From: Thalassospiraceae bacterium LMO-JJ14 | GTDB lineage: Bacteria > Pseudomonadota > Alphaproteobacteria > Rhodospirillales > Casp-alpha2 | Direction: 5' to 3' | DNA: 64,000 nt | NCBI GenBank assembly: GCA_021555105.2 | Contig: CP134604.1 | Coordinates: forward strand, 124,001 to 188,000 | Part shown: positions 27,460 through 35,206 of the stretch, in pieces | Numbering within the stretch: position 1 is the stretch's first letter | Layout: every line of letters begins with the position of its first letter | Notes under the pieces: model-generated | Told to the model about the DNA's origin: nothing | Seen by the model: the letters and a program-made list of their open reading frames with translations, nothing else | Database searches by the model: none | Made by a program: the position numbers and the translations under genes

Positions 27460-27551
27460 CCGATGAGCCGATCACCCCGCTTGCAGAAAGAGAAAATGCA
27501 TCTCAATATATACACTATAATGAATATAATGAGCTTTATGGGAGACTCACC

Positions 27552-28010
27552 ATGTTAAGACGCCTATTTACATCTGCTGTATTGATTCTTGTGGCAGCCT
27601 TCATGGCAATGCCCGTTTCCATCGCCAACGCCCATGACGGATCCGATCACCACCTGATCATTCATGTCGACGAAAACGATCCTTCAAAAATGAACCTCGC
27701 CATGAACAATGCGGCGAACGTCACATCCTATTACGCAGGCAAAGGCCAGAAGGTCAAAATCGAGATCGTCGCCTACGGCCCGGGCCTGATGATGCTTCGC
27801 CCTGACAAGTCACCGGTCGCTGACCGCATCAAGCATTTCGCCGGCAGTTTCGACAACATCACCTTCGACGCCTGTGGCAACACCATGCAAAAAATGTCGA
27901 AGAAAGAAGGTACGCCGGTCAAAGTCTACGATTTCGCGCAAGTCGTGCCGTCCGGGGTTATCCAGATCATGACCCGCCAGGACGAGGGCTGGCATTATCT
28001 GCGCCCCTGA
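27552..28010 (+). CDS. Periplasmic DsrE/DsrF-like protein
   Basis: A 152-residue secreted protein. The signal peptide is LFTSAVLILVAAFMAMPVSI with the cleavage region ANAHD. The mature part has the DsrE-like pattern HLIIHVDENDPSKMNLAMNN, IVAYGPGLMML and one Cys in FDACGNTM, a typical position for the sulfur-carrying Cys of this superfamily. Exported members of the family are of unknown substrate. The frame is open from 27450, but ATG 27552 has GGGAG 7 nt upstream and begins the signal peptide. Confidence 0.78.
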   Translation: MLRRLFTSAVLILVAAFMAMPVSIANAHDGSDHHLIIHVDENDPSKMNLAMNNAANVTSYYAGKGQKVKIEIVAYGPGLMMLRPDKSPVADRIKHFAGSFDNITFDACGNTMQKMSKKEGTPVKVYDFAQVVPSGVIQIMTRQDEGWHYLRP

Positions 28011-28034
28011 GGCTGAGGCTTGAATCAACGTCGC

Positions 28035-28068
28035 GGCGCCGGGGATCATCTCCGGTGCCGTTTTTTTT
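28035..28068 (+). terminator. Terminator of the DsrE-like gene
   Basis: An 11-bp stem (GGCGCCGGGGA / TCTCCGGTGCC, two G-U pairs) is followed by eight T (28061-28068). The T-run touches the stop codon of the convergent GST gene. Confidence 0.88.
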
Positions 28069-28735
28069 AAGCCGGTGGAAAGACCGGCTCTTCCATACCG
28101 GTTTCCCAGGCAGGATACTTTTCCATCACGCCGAGGAAACGGTCCGATTCCAAGATAACCTGCAACCAGCGTTGCACGCCGGTGAGCGCGAGGGCATCGA
28201 ACCAGGCGCGATCCGTATTGGCGAACTGGCGGACGAACGGCGCAATCGCCGCATCGGCGAGCGAGAAATCATCGCCGCACAGATACGCCGTTTTATTCAG
28301 GCGTGCGTCCAGTTTCTCGAGAAATATCAACCCCCCGGCACGATGCGCGGCGGGATCGGCGTTCTGATAACGGGTCGGATATTTGTAGCGATCCAGATCG
28401 TCCTTGAACGGGCCGTCGTTTTCTGCGATCAGCGCCTCGACCCCGGCGCGGTCATCATGTAGCGGGGTCAGCCAGCCTTCGGGATCGTTGCGGCCGAGCG
28501 CCCAATACATGATCTCCAGGCTTTCCTCGATCACCTGGCGGTCGCCCAGCGCCAGTACGGGGACCGTGCCCTTGGGCGACGCCGCGATCATTTCCGGCGG
28601 TTTGTTTGCAAGCACGACTTCGCGCAAGGCGCACCTTTGCCCGGCGGCGGCAATCGCCATGCGCGCCCGCATTGCATAGGGGCAGCGGCGGAACGAGTAC
28701 AGGACGGGCATCTCGTCAATGCTGCTGTCCGTCAT
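28067..28735 (-). CDS. Glutathione S-transferase family protein
   Basis: A 222-residue cytosolic GST. The N-terminal thioredoxin-like domain has LYSFRRCPYAMRARMAI, with a glutaredoxin-like CPYA that suggests a Cys-type (omega or beta-like) thiol transferase, followed by KGTVPVLAL (the cis-Pro region) and VIEESLEIMYW. The C-terminal helical domain follows with SLADAAIAPFVRQF. It starts 9 bp after trhO ends on the same strand, so it probably follows trhO on one transcript. The substrate is unknown. Confidence 0.85.
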   Translation of the reverse strand: MTDSSIDEMPVLYSFRRCPYAMRARMAIAAAGQRCALREVVLANKPPEMIAASPKGTVPVLALGDRQVIEESLEIMYWALGRNDPEGWLTPLHDDRAGVEALIAENDGPFKDDLDRYKYPTRYQNADPAAHRAGGLIFLEKLDARLNKTAYLCGDDFSLADAAIAPFVRQFANTDRAWFDALALTGVQRWLQVILESDRFLGVMEKYPAWETGMEEPVFPPA

Positions 28736-28744
28736 GCGGCTGCC

Positions 28745-29692
28745 TCAACCGCTCTCGGCGGATGATTTATTGAGGGGTCTATAAATTGCGCCCAGATGCG
28801 CCTCGCCGCGTTCTTCCGCCCGCTCGACCTGGGCCTGCCGCGCCGCATAGCGCGCGCGCTGTTCGTCCGTGCGTTCGTCGATGCAGTGGTCGCACGACAC
28901 GCCCGGCACATAGTTCGGCGACGCGCGCCCGGCCGGATCGACGGGGCGGCGGCAGGCGTGACACAGTTCGTGCTCGCCGAGTTCAAGGCCGTGTTTCACC
29001 GACACCCGGTAATCGAAGACGAAGCATTCGCCCTGCCAGCGGCTCTCGGTTTCGGGAACCTCCTCCAGGTATTTCAGGATGCCGCCCTTGAGGTGGAACA
29101 CGTCATCGATGCCCTGTGCCTTCAGATACGACGTCGCCTTTTCGCAGCGGATGCCGCCGGTGCAGAACATCGCGACCTTTTTGTTTTCCAGCTCTGCGCG
29201 GTGTTCCTGCAGCCACCCGGGAAAGTCGCGGAAGCTGGCCGTCTGCGGATTGATCGCCCCTTCGAAGCTGCCGATCCCGACTTCGTAATCGTTGCGGGTG
29301 TCGATCACGACCGTGTCCGGGTCGCAGATCAGGTCGTTCCAGTCGGCCGGCGCGACATAGGTGCCGACGCTCGACGACGGATCGATATCCGCCACGCCCA
29401 TGGTGACGATTTCCTTCTTCAGGCGCACCTTGAGGCGATAGAACGGCATCTCCTCGGCGTAGGATTCCTTGTGCTCGAGCGCGCAGCACCCGGGCAAGGC
29501 CCGCAGCGCCGCCAGAGCCGCATCGATACCCGCCCGCGTGCCGGCGAGCGTGCCGTTGACGCCCTCCGGCGCGATCAGCACCGTCCCCTTCAGGCCGTGA
29601 TCCGACAGCCGCGCCCGTAACGGCACGCACAATCCCGCCGGATCGTCGAAGCGGGTGAAATGGTAAAATGCGGCAACAACGATATCCGTCAT
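28745..29692 (-). CDS. trhO: tRNA uridine(34) hydroxylase (rhodanese family)
   Basis: It introduces the 5-hydroxyl at U34 of tRNA. The 315-residue protein has the N-terminal acylphosphatase-like domain ([29 protein letters not shown]), a rhodanese domain with [11 protein letters not shown] and the active-site loop [10 protein letters not shown], and a C-terminal Cys-rich segment ([13 protein letters not shown]), all as in the TrhO/YceA family. ATG 29692 is preferred to the start three codons upstream. Confidence 0.9.
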   Translation of the reverse strand: MTDIVVAAFYHFTRFDDPAGLCVPLRARLSDHGLKGTVLIAPEGVNGTLAGTRAGIDAALAALRALPGCCALEHKESYAEEMPFYRLKVRLKKEIVTMGVADIDPSSSVGTYVAPADWNDLICDPDTVVIDTRNDYEVGIGSFEGAINPQTASFRDFPGWLQEHRAELENKKVAMFCTGGIRCEKATSYLKAQGIDDVFHLKGGILKYLEEVPETESRWQGECFVFDYRVSVKHGLELGEHELCHACRRPVDPAGRASPNYVPGVSCDHCIDERTDEQRARYAARQAQVERAEERGEAHLGAIYRPLNKSSAESG

Positions 29693-29854
29693 GGGGGGCA
29701 ATATACGCCGCCAGCAGGGGAGATCAAATCCTCACACCCGCACGCCGCCTAGGCGGTCACGACCAGAACGCATACCCTCGAACAACCCGGCGTTATATCC
29801 CAGGCGTAGCGGATCAAACGGCCGGTCTCTGTGCCGGGCCCATTCACGTCATGC

Positions 29855-29989
29855 TCAGGATTTCTTTTTGCCCGTCAGGGTCACCGCCGGCTTTCTGGCG
29901 CCGGAGTCCGCCGTTGCGGACACTTTCTCCTTAACTTTCTTGGGTTTCTTGGCTTCTCTGTTCCCGCGCTGATTATTACCTTTAGCCAT
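29855..29989 (-). CDS. Small lysine-rich conserved protein (44 aa)
   Basis: A short gene with ATG 29989 and TGA 29855-29857; a GAGGG lies about 9 nt upstream. The product begins MAKGNNQRGNREAKKPKK and ends TGKKKS. Small proteins with a very similar MAKG(N)xxRxNREAKKPKK start recur across Alphaproteobacteria, from memory; their role is unknown. The high Lys content suggests nucleic-acid or ribosome association. It lies in an otherwise empty 520-bp gap between trhO and tRNA-Arg. Confidence 0.7.
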   Translation of the reverse strand: MAKGNNQRGNREAKKPKKVKEKVSATADSGARKPAVTLTGKKKS

Positions 29990-30210
29990 TCTGATACCCT
30001 CGGGTTTGCAGCAGGTTCGGCGCTGAGGATCAAGGACGCTCCGCCAACTGCGTGCTGTCCGCGACGCGCATCGATGATGCGGTGCCGACCGCTTACACTA
30101 GGCGCAATTCAGCGAATAGCAACGTGAACCGCTCTCAGCATGCCCGCATCCAATCCTTGCACCGCGGCACCTTGAAAGGGTATGTTCCGCGCGTCCTTAC
30201 ATAAGGCACG

Positions 30211-30287
<77 letters not shown>

Positions 30288-30318
30288 TTTTCCATGTTAA
30301 ATCAATTAGTTGCAAAGT

Positions 30319-31374
30319 TTACTCTCCCAACGAAGTCTTGGGTGTGACCATAGTGTGTCCATAATCGTCCAATACACTTACCGCTCGCCGAAGGTGATCG
30401 GGCGCGAGGTGAGCGTATCGCTGGACCATATCGAGCGATTTGTGCCCCATTAAGTGCATGGCGTCATAGAGAGGGATGCCGTTCTGAACGAGGCGTGATG
30501 CATAGGTATGACGAAGGTCGTGAAAACGGACATCCGGCATACCAGCGTCGTTACGAGCGCGATTGAACGCGCTTTTAATATCCGACAGCCCCCTACCTCG
30601 ATACGTGAACACGCGCCCATGGTCTTGAGGATGAAGGCTCGCCAAAACAGCGAGCGCCGGGCGCGGCAAGGGTATATGTCGATCCTCCCCGTTCTTCGTT
30701 TCGCGGAACGTCACAAGCCCACGCTCCATATCAACATCTCGCCAATCGAGATTGAGTATTTCGCCCTTCCTTCCGCCCGTACTTAGCGCAAATCTGATGA
30801 TGGGAACCAAGTGGGCCGGTGAGCACATGACCAGCCGTTGCTCTTCTTCCTCACTGAGGAAGCGATCTCTCCGATGATCTTTCGGCAATCTGGGGAACCG
30901 AGGCTGAACCTCCAGAAGATCGTTTCGCCAAGCTTTGTTGAGTATCGCGCGAAGGATTGATACCTCGCGCCGTACAGTCGCCGGTGCAACGCGTTGCAAT
31001 CTTTCTTCCATATAGTTCGAGATCACTGAGGGCGTTATATCGCCAGCATTGTATGCCCCAAACCAAGCCGCCAAATCTCGCAAACGATACCGCGCGCTAC
31101 TCATGAATGTTTTAAGGTGGTCTCTTTTTTGCTCTTGCGCGTAGCGGTTTACCGCTTCAATGAAGGGCAAAGGTGGTTTTTTATCAAAGTTCTCGGAGAG
31201 AAATTTCTGACGCGTCAGGTCTGCTAAGAGGGCCTTCGCTTCTTCAAGGTCGGAAGTTCCAGTACTTCTGCGAATTCGCTCGCCTGTCTTCTTGACCCGA
31301 TAGTCAATGTAGAACTTTGACGAATTTGGCCGCTGGTAAAGGCCGTCCGGCAGACGTGACTGTTTTCTTGGCAT
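30319..31374 (-). CDS. Tyrosine recombinase / island integrase
   Basis: A 351-residue site-specific recombinase that catalyses integration and excision at the tRNA-Arg site. It has a SAM-like core-binding domain (about 65-150), and the catalytic residues are all visible: Arg in STGGRKGE, HxxR in HDLRHTYAS, His/Trp position in LMGHKS and the nucleophile Tyr in MVQRYAHLAP. The start has a strong GGGAAGG upstream. Its stop is only 32 bp from the tRNA end, the normal place for an integrase using this attachment site. The first 150 bp overlap the 3' end of the excisionase-like gene in another frame. Confidence 0.95.
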   Translation of the reverse strand: MPRKQSRLPDGLYQRPNSSKFYIDYRVKKTGERIRRSTGTSDLEEAKALLADLTRQKFLSENFDKKPPLPFIEAVNRYAQEQKRDHLKTFMSSARYRLRDLAAWFGAYNAGDITPSVISNYMEERLQRVAPATVRREVSILRAILNKAWRNDLLEVQPRFPRLPKDHRRDRFLSEEEEQRLVMCSPAHLVPIIRFALSTGGRKGEILNLDWRDVDMERGLVTFRETKNGEDRHIPLPRPALAVLASLHPQDHGRVFTYRGRGLSDIKSAFNRARNDAGMPDVRFHDLRHTYASRLVQNGIPLYDAMHLMGHKSLDMVQRYAHLAPDHLRRAVSVLDDYGHTMVTPKTSLGE

Positions 31375-31709
31375 TGCGCCTTCCCCTCTCGAAACTCCTT
31401 TGAAGAGACAAATTCATTGATGGTTTTGACATCCCAAACGTGCAGGCGGGTCGACAGCGGGCAAGATGGGATGCCGATGGCATTGAAGGTATCAATACCG
31501 ATGCCAAGATATGCTGCCGCCTCACTTCGCCTCAAAAAACGGCGTGTTGGGACCCCATTAGCTGAAGTTGGAGAAACTTCCGGGTTAGAACTCTCGCGAA
31601 GCTTCTCAGGGCCTGGCTCGCGTCGATAATTGTCCGCTGGCTTTTCACGGTGTCTGAAGCCAGCGGTAATTATTTTTGAACCCCGCCGATATCTGAGGCG
31701 AACGGTCAT
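31224..31709 (-). CDS. Excisionase-like HTH protein overlapping the integrase
   Basis: A 161-residue frame whose middle (about residues 57-105: RFLRRSEAAAYLGIGIDTFN, then VWDVKTINEFV) has the winged-helix pattern of AlpA/Xis-type DNA-binding proteins. The last 50 residues are encoded inside the integrase in another frame and look unconserved. The start overlaps the stop of the upstream regulator by 4 bp (ATGA). By position and fold it is likely the directionality factor of the island; an early frameshift that lengthened the frame cannot be ruled out. Confidence 0.6.
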   Translation of the reverse strand: MTVRLRYRRGSKIITAGFRHREKPADNYRREPGPEKLRESSNPEVSPTSANGVPTRRFLRRSEAAAYLGIGIDTFNAIGIPSCPLSTRLHVWDVKTINEFVSSKEFREGKAQCQENSHVCRTAFTSGQIRQSSTLTIGSRRQASEFAEVLELPTLKKRRPS

Positions 31710-32314
31710 TTGTCCAACCTTGCTTGGACCAATTCCTCCGCCTTTTCACGGCTCAACTCGACATTACCTAATTCAAGCCTTCGACCTTTCTTCTCCCGAA
31801 CCTGACATCGCTCATGCCACTCGGAGATCAACTTAATGGCTTCGTTGATTTGATTTTTTTCACCACCTCTGAACACAGCCCTGAACATGACAAAGATTGA
31901 GAAATCTAAATTCAGCGCAACGAGAAAATCTGGTGCGCGCCGTCTTGCGCGAGAGCCGATTTCTTCCCAAACGCCGACAGAATGAACTTCCGAAAAATCT
32001 GAATACAGGAACGGGGCGCTGCCTTGACGCCAAATCTTGAGAATTTGGTCAGGGAACTGCTCACCACCGATTAGTTCCAACAACATAGATTGCTCAGAGA
32101 ACGGGAAGCCCGAACGGCCTTTCAATTCTCTCAGCACAGCAAGGCGCATTACATCGATTGGCGAGAAGAGACGCCACTTCCCAGATTCACGGCTTTTGGG
32201 CTTTATCCCTGTGATCTCGCACCAGACATGGAGTTGCCTACCAGACAACTCAATCTCCGGGAAATGGCGCGGCTGAAGGGTCGCAAGCGCAAGCGGGGGC
32301 AAATTACTATCCAT
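31706..32314 (-). CDS. Putative island regulator (MerR-like helix-turn-helix)
   Basis: A 202-residue protein. Residues of about 18-60 (FPEIELSGRQLHVWCEITGI, then RLFSPIDVMRLAVLRELK) resemble a MerR-type winged HTH in which the ligand of DNA is set by a short basic helix; the rest is unrecognised. It overlaps the excisionase-like gene by 4 bp. Two similar inverted repeats lie just upstream of its start (32322-32372), as expected for an autoregulated gene. No good ribosome-binding site precedes ATG 32314, so translation may be leaderless or begin further in. Confidence 0.5.
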   Translation of the reverse strand: MDSNLPPLALATLQPRHFPEIELSGRQLHVWCEITGIKPKSRESGKWRLFSPIDVMRLAVLRELKGRSGFPFSEQSMLLELIGGEQFPDQILKIWRQGSAPFLYSDFSEVHSVGVWEEIGSRARRRAPDFLVALNLDFSIFVMFRAVFRGGEKNQINEAIKLISEWHERCQVREKKGRRLELGNVELSREKAEELVQARLDK

Positions 32315-32321
32315 AAAAAAA

Positions 32322-32372
32322 TGATACCAAGGTATTGATTTTTGTCAAGTGTTATTGATATGTAGGTATCAA
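32322..32372. promoter_or_regulatory. Pair of operator-like inverted repeats
   Basis: Two 17-bp sites, tgataccaaggtattga at 32322-32338 and tgatatgtaggtatcaa at 32356-32372, match at 12 positions and each is partly palindromic (TGATA...GGTAT). They are 34 bp apart, about three helical turns, between the divergent regulator and HNH genes. Confidence 0.5.
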
Positions 32373-32441
32373 TTATTGAGGCATTCGGATTTCAACCATT
32401 TGGCTTCCGAAAACCCGAACACAGAGTATGGAGCACTTGAT

Positions 32442-33314
32442 ATGAAGAAGTTTTCGTATTGGACCCACGGCGACGGTCATTACTATCGTGTACGCAAAAG
32501 GCCAGCCAGTTTTCAGTATCAACGTTGCAATCGCGCCACCTACCGCCATCGCCAGAGGCCTATACAGCCTCTCAAGATGCCATATTCAGGACCCTTTAAA
32601 AGCGGACCAGAACATCCCCGCTGGGTTAACCGAGACGCGCTCTTGATCGAGCTAAAATCCCGAATTTATGGGTCTTGGGTCGTAATCGGCACTGAGATAG
32701 TAACGGTAGGGCGTTCGCGAAAAGTACTTTGTCGGTGCTACAAAACGGGCCAAGAGCATTTAGTAAATGTCGACAATTTACTAGCCGGCAAAACTAAGGG
32801 GCCACGTGGCGTTAAACATCAGATATCAAAAAACTCAAAGGTTCTTGGGGAGAGATACGACGCAATGATGCAGCGGTGTAAGAACCCTCGCGACCGTAAC
32901 TATCCGAATTATGGCGGCCGGGGAATCGAGGTCCGTTTCGAGTCGCGCCCTGAATTCATCCTTTGGATGGAGGAGAATCTTCCTCATGAAAATTACAGAG
33001 GCGTTGAGATAGATCGCACCGACAACAATGGTCATTACGAGCCAGGAAATTTGAGACTCGTTACTCCACGAGAAAACCTCTGCAACACGCGACGAAATCG
33101 TCACGTTATTTATCGAGGGCAATCTGTCTTACAGACTCATTTTTGGCACGTGGTTAAACATGACATTCCCAATTTCAGTTACAGCAGAGAATGGACGACA
33201 AAGCTACTTGCAATGGATCTGTCGCCAGATGAAGTGATAAGACGTAGTCGAAATTGGCAGACAAAAGTAATTGAGTTTCCTTCCCCTGAGATTGTTAGAA
33301 TTTACAGGGAGTGA
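32442..33314 (+). CDS. HNH homing-type endonuclease
   Basis: A 290-residue protein with a Cys-poor HNH-like nuclease core typical of phage and intron endonucleases: RYDAMMQRCKNPRDRNYPNY, GGRGIEVRFES, then GVEIDRTDNNGHYEPGNLRL and the closing Asn/His region RENLCNTRR. The N-terminal part is basic and probably binds DNA. The frame is open from 32349, but ATG 32442 has GGAG 8 nt upstream. Its 3' end overlaps the antisense polymerase fragment by 20 bp, which suggests that the nuclease gene invaded a DNA polymerase gene. Confidence 0.8.
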   Translation: MKKFSYWTHGDGHYYRVRKRPASFQYQRCNRATYRHRQRPIQPLKMPYSGPFKSGPEHPRWVNRDALLIELKSRIYGSWVVIGTEIVTVGRSRKVLCRCYKTGQEHLVNVDNLLAGKTKGPRGVKHQISKNSKVLGERYDAMMQRCKNPRDRNYPNYGGRGIEVRFESRPEFILWMEENLPHENYRGVEIDRTDNNGHYEPGNLRLVTPRENLCNTRRNRHVIYRGQSVLQTHFWHVVKHDIPNFSYSREWTTKLLAMDLSPDEVIRRSRNWQTKVIEFPSPEIVRIYRE

Positions 33315-33858
33315 TGGCTTTGGCCCGGAACCTGAGCAGCTTCACAAAGTCCTTGAACGTGGCTGTTCGTCTGGCGTCTCCAGACAGGTTGCGGAGCCAC
33401 TGGCCGATCCCCTCGAAGCGGTTGGCCTCTTCTGGATGCTCAAGAACAATGCGCTCGTCGTTCTTGTAGGATGCCAGTTGTTCTTCGGTCATACCAATGG
33501 TCGCTGCTGCCGTCGCAATGTGGATGTCACCACCGCGTCGGTAGATGTCGATCATCGTGGTTTCGTTGGCCATCCATGCAGCGATACGAAGCTCTGCCTG
33601 AGACAAGTCGGCCCCGACCATGACGAACCCGGGCGACGGAATGAATGAGGACTGGTATTGTTTCGCCCATCTGTTCCGCTTAGGGAAGTTTTGGCCGTTG
33701 GGGTCCATGCTGGCCGTACGGCCGGTGACGGCTACGTGCAGCATGTAGGACGGGTGGATGTAGCCGTTTCGGTCCGTGTAGTTGTCGTAGAAGCCCCGCA
33801 GATAAACTATCGTTCGTCCACTCAAACTCGTATTGGTCGTTTGAAACCTTGCGTACAA
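33295..33858 (-). pseudogene. Fragment of a phage-type family A DNA polymerase
   Basis: About 187 codons that match the centre of Pol I-type polymerases: VAVTGRTASMDPNGQNFPK, then motif A VGADLSQAELRIAAWMAN with the metal-binding Asp, and DIHIATAAATIGM. The reading frame ends at RFRAKAI followed by unrelated residues, exactly where motif B (RxxAKxxNFG) should continue, and no remaining 3' part is found. Upstream, the matching reading continues in another frame (33680-33883 holds KVSNDQYEFEWTND), so the fragment is also frameshifted. It is dead as a polymerase and marks a phage origin for this part of the island. Confidence 0.75.
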
Positions 33859-34163
33859 AAGCTTGCTTGTTCTTCCTAAGCAACCGACTAGGATATAGTC
33901 TAAGATTTTCTATCTTTTGGCGAAAGCGTGGGTGCTTGGTTTTTTAATTCTCAAATACAAACTGATGGGAAAGACGCCTCATATATTTGGGACTCTCTTA
34001 AAAGAAAGTGAAATAATCAATATTAATTTTCAATTTAAAGATGTTGGATGCTTTATTAGATTGTTCGAGACTGGTGTACTAATTTTCTGGGCATTTTTTA
34101 AATCTAATTCTAATGCTCAGCAGACACCTTAGTGACGTCACTTAAAAGAATCAGAGGGATAGA
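33859..34163. other. A+T-rich gap before the chaperone operon
   Basis: About 300 bp with no supported gene; a 71-codon open frame here has low-complexity composition and no ribosome-binding site. The right end carries the palindrome at 34131-34142 and must hold the promoter of the operon. Confidence 0.55.
34131..34142. promoter_or_regulatory. Perfect 12-bp palindrome, candidate operator of the chaperone operon
   Basis: AGTGACGTCACT is a perfect palindrome ending 21 bp upstream of the first start codon of the operon, in an A+T-rich surrounding. Its position fits a repressor or activator site; no cognate protein is identified. Confidence 0.45.
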
Positions 34164-34829
34164 ATGGGGCTTTTTGGGAAAATTTTTGGGGGTGACAAGA
34201 AGCCTTCCTCTGACCTCCCGCCAGAGGTCAGAAAGATATTCGACAAGATGGCGCGGGTTATGGAGGACGAAAAACTTCAAAACTCGATGTATCCAGACCA
34301 GATAAAAAGTCAGATTGAAAATGGTCAAGATACCGATGAAATTTCATATGCCGTTGGCGAATTCGGCCGTACTGAAGACAATCCTATCCCAGTTAATGGT
34401 CCCATCGGGGAGCTGGTTTATCTTTCTTGCCTAAAAACAAAAAGTAACGCGCGGTTACTATTCCATCGACTCGGTTCAATGGACGGGATCGATTTTTATG
34501 AGACCGTGACCATCGACGGCCGAGACTGGGATGTCCTTTTCTTTTCTATGTATCATCCACGCAAATCCAAAAAGGCTCCATCTGGCTACGTTTTAACGAG
34601 CACAAATGAGCAACCATTGCTGTTTGGGACAAACCGGCGTGTCGAAAATTTTCCGTACAGTCTGCAACAAGCCATCCGAAGTACTACATCAGAGATATTT
34701 GGTTTTCCATTGCCGCCGCCCCAGGTTCGACAAGCCGAAGAAAGCGTGAAATTTCAGAGGCCCAAGGACCACCTTCAGCGAGTTAAAAGCCTCGTCGCCC
34801 AGTCCCAAGGTTACAGGAGAGACTCATGA
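34164..34829 (+). CDS. First gene of the Hsp70 operon, unknown function
   Basis: A 221-residue soluble protein I cannot name. After a basic Gly-rich start (MGLFGKIFGGDKK) and a charged helix, residues of about 60-140 form a compact alpha/beta domain with conserved-looking motifs NPIPVNGPIGELVYL, LLFHRLGS, YETVTIDGRDWDVLFF and MYHPRKSKKAPSGY. No catalytic motif is recognised. It overlaps the GrpE-like gene by 4 bp (ATGA). Its constant place beside the chaperone genes here suggests a client-recognition or effector part; this is inference. Confidence 0.65.
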   Translation: MGLFGKIFGGDKKPSSDLPPEVRKIFDKMARVMEDEKLQNSMYPDQIKSQIENGQDTDEISYAVGEFGRTEDNPIPVNGPIGELVYLSCLKTKSNARLLFHRLGSMDGIDFYETVTIDGRDWDVLFFSMYHPRKSKKAPSGYVLTSTNEQPLLFGTNRRVENFPYSLQQAIRSTTSEIFGFPLPPPQVRQAEESVKFQRPKDHLQRVKSLVAQSQGYRRDS

Positions 34830-35206
34830 GCGAAGAGCCATCCAATGAGCCGACGACGGAAGCGTTAACGCAGTCACTGTTGGACATATCGGTAGAGTCT
34901 TGGCGATTTGGTAAGTTGTTTGATCGTCTTCTGGGAAAACTAGATGCTGGAGAACAGAGCCGGTACCGAGGCCAATTCAGATGGTTCCAAAAGAAAGTAG
35001 AAGAGTCACTGGTCTCGGCGCAGCTTCGAGTGGTCAATGTTGAGGGACAACAATACGACACCGGCATGGCAGCGACTCCCTTGAATATTGACGAGTTTGA
35101 CCCGAATGACATCCTCGTTGTCGATCAAATGCTCGAACCCATCCTTATGGGACCAAATGGGATTATTAAGACTGGAACCGTTACGCTCAGGAAGAAGCAG
35201 CTATGA
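34826..35206 (+). CDS. GrpE-like nucleotide-exchange protein (short)
   Basis: A 126-residue protein, shorter than normal GrpE (about 190). A helical N-terminal half (QSLLDISVESWRFGKLFDRL, RYRGQFRWFQKKVEESL) is followed by a C-terminal part (EGQQYDTGMAATPLNIDEFD, VDQMLEPILMGPNGIIKTGT) that recalls the beta-domain of GrpE, which opens the Hsp70 nucleotide cleft. The similarity is weak by eye. The ATGA overlaps on both sides (with the upstream gene and with the Hsp70 gene) show strict translational coupling to Hsp70, which supports this role. Confidence 0.55.
   Translation: MSEEPSNEPTTEALTQSLLDISVESWRFGKLFDRLLGKLDAGEQSRYRGQFRWFQKKVEESLVSAQLRVVNVEGQQYDTGMAATPLNIDEFDPNDILVVDQMLEPILMGPNGIIKTGTVTLRKKQL

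Noticed and set aside
33917-34132. 71-codon frame upstream of the chaperone operon
   Set aside because: A+T-rich low-complexity sequence, no ribosome-binding site, no recognisable features.
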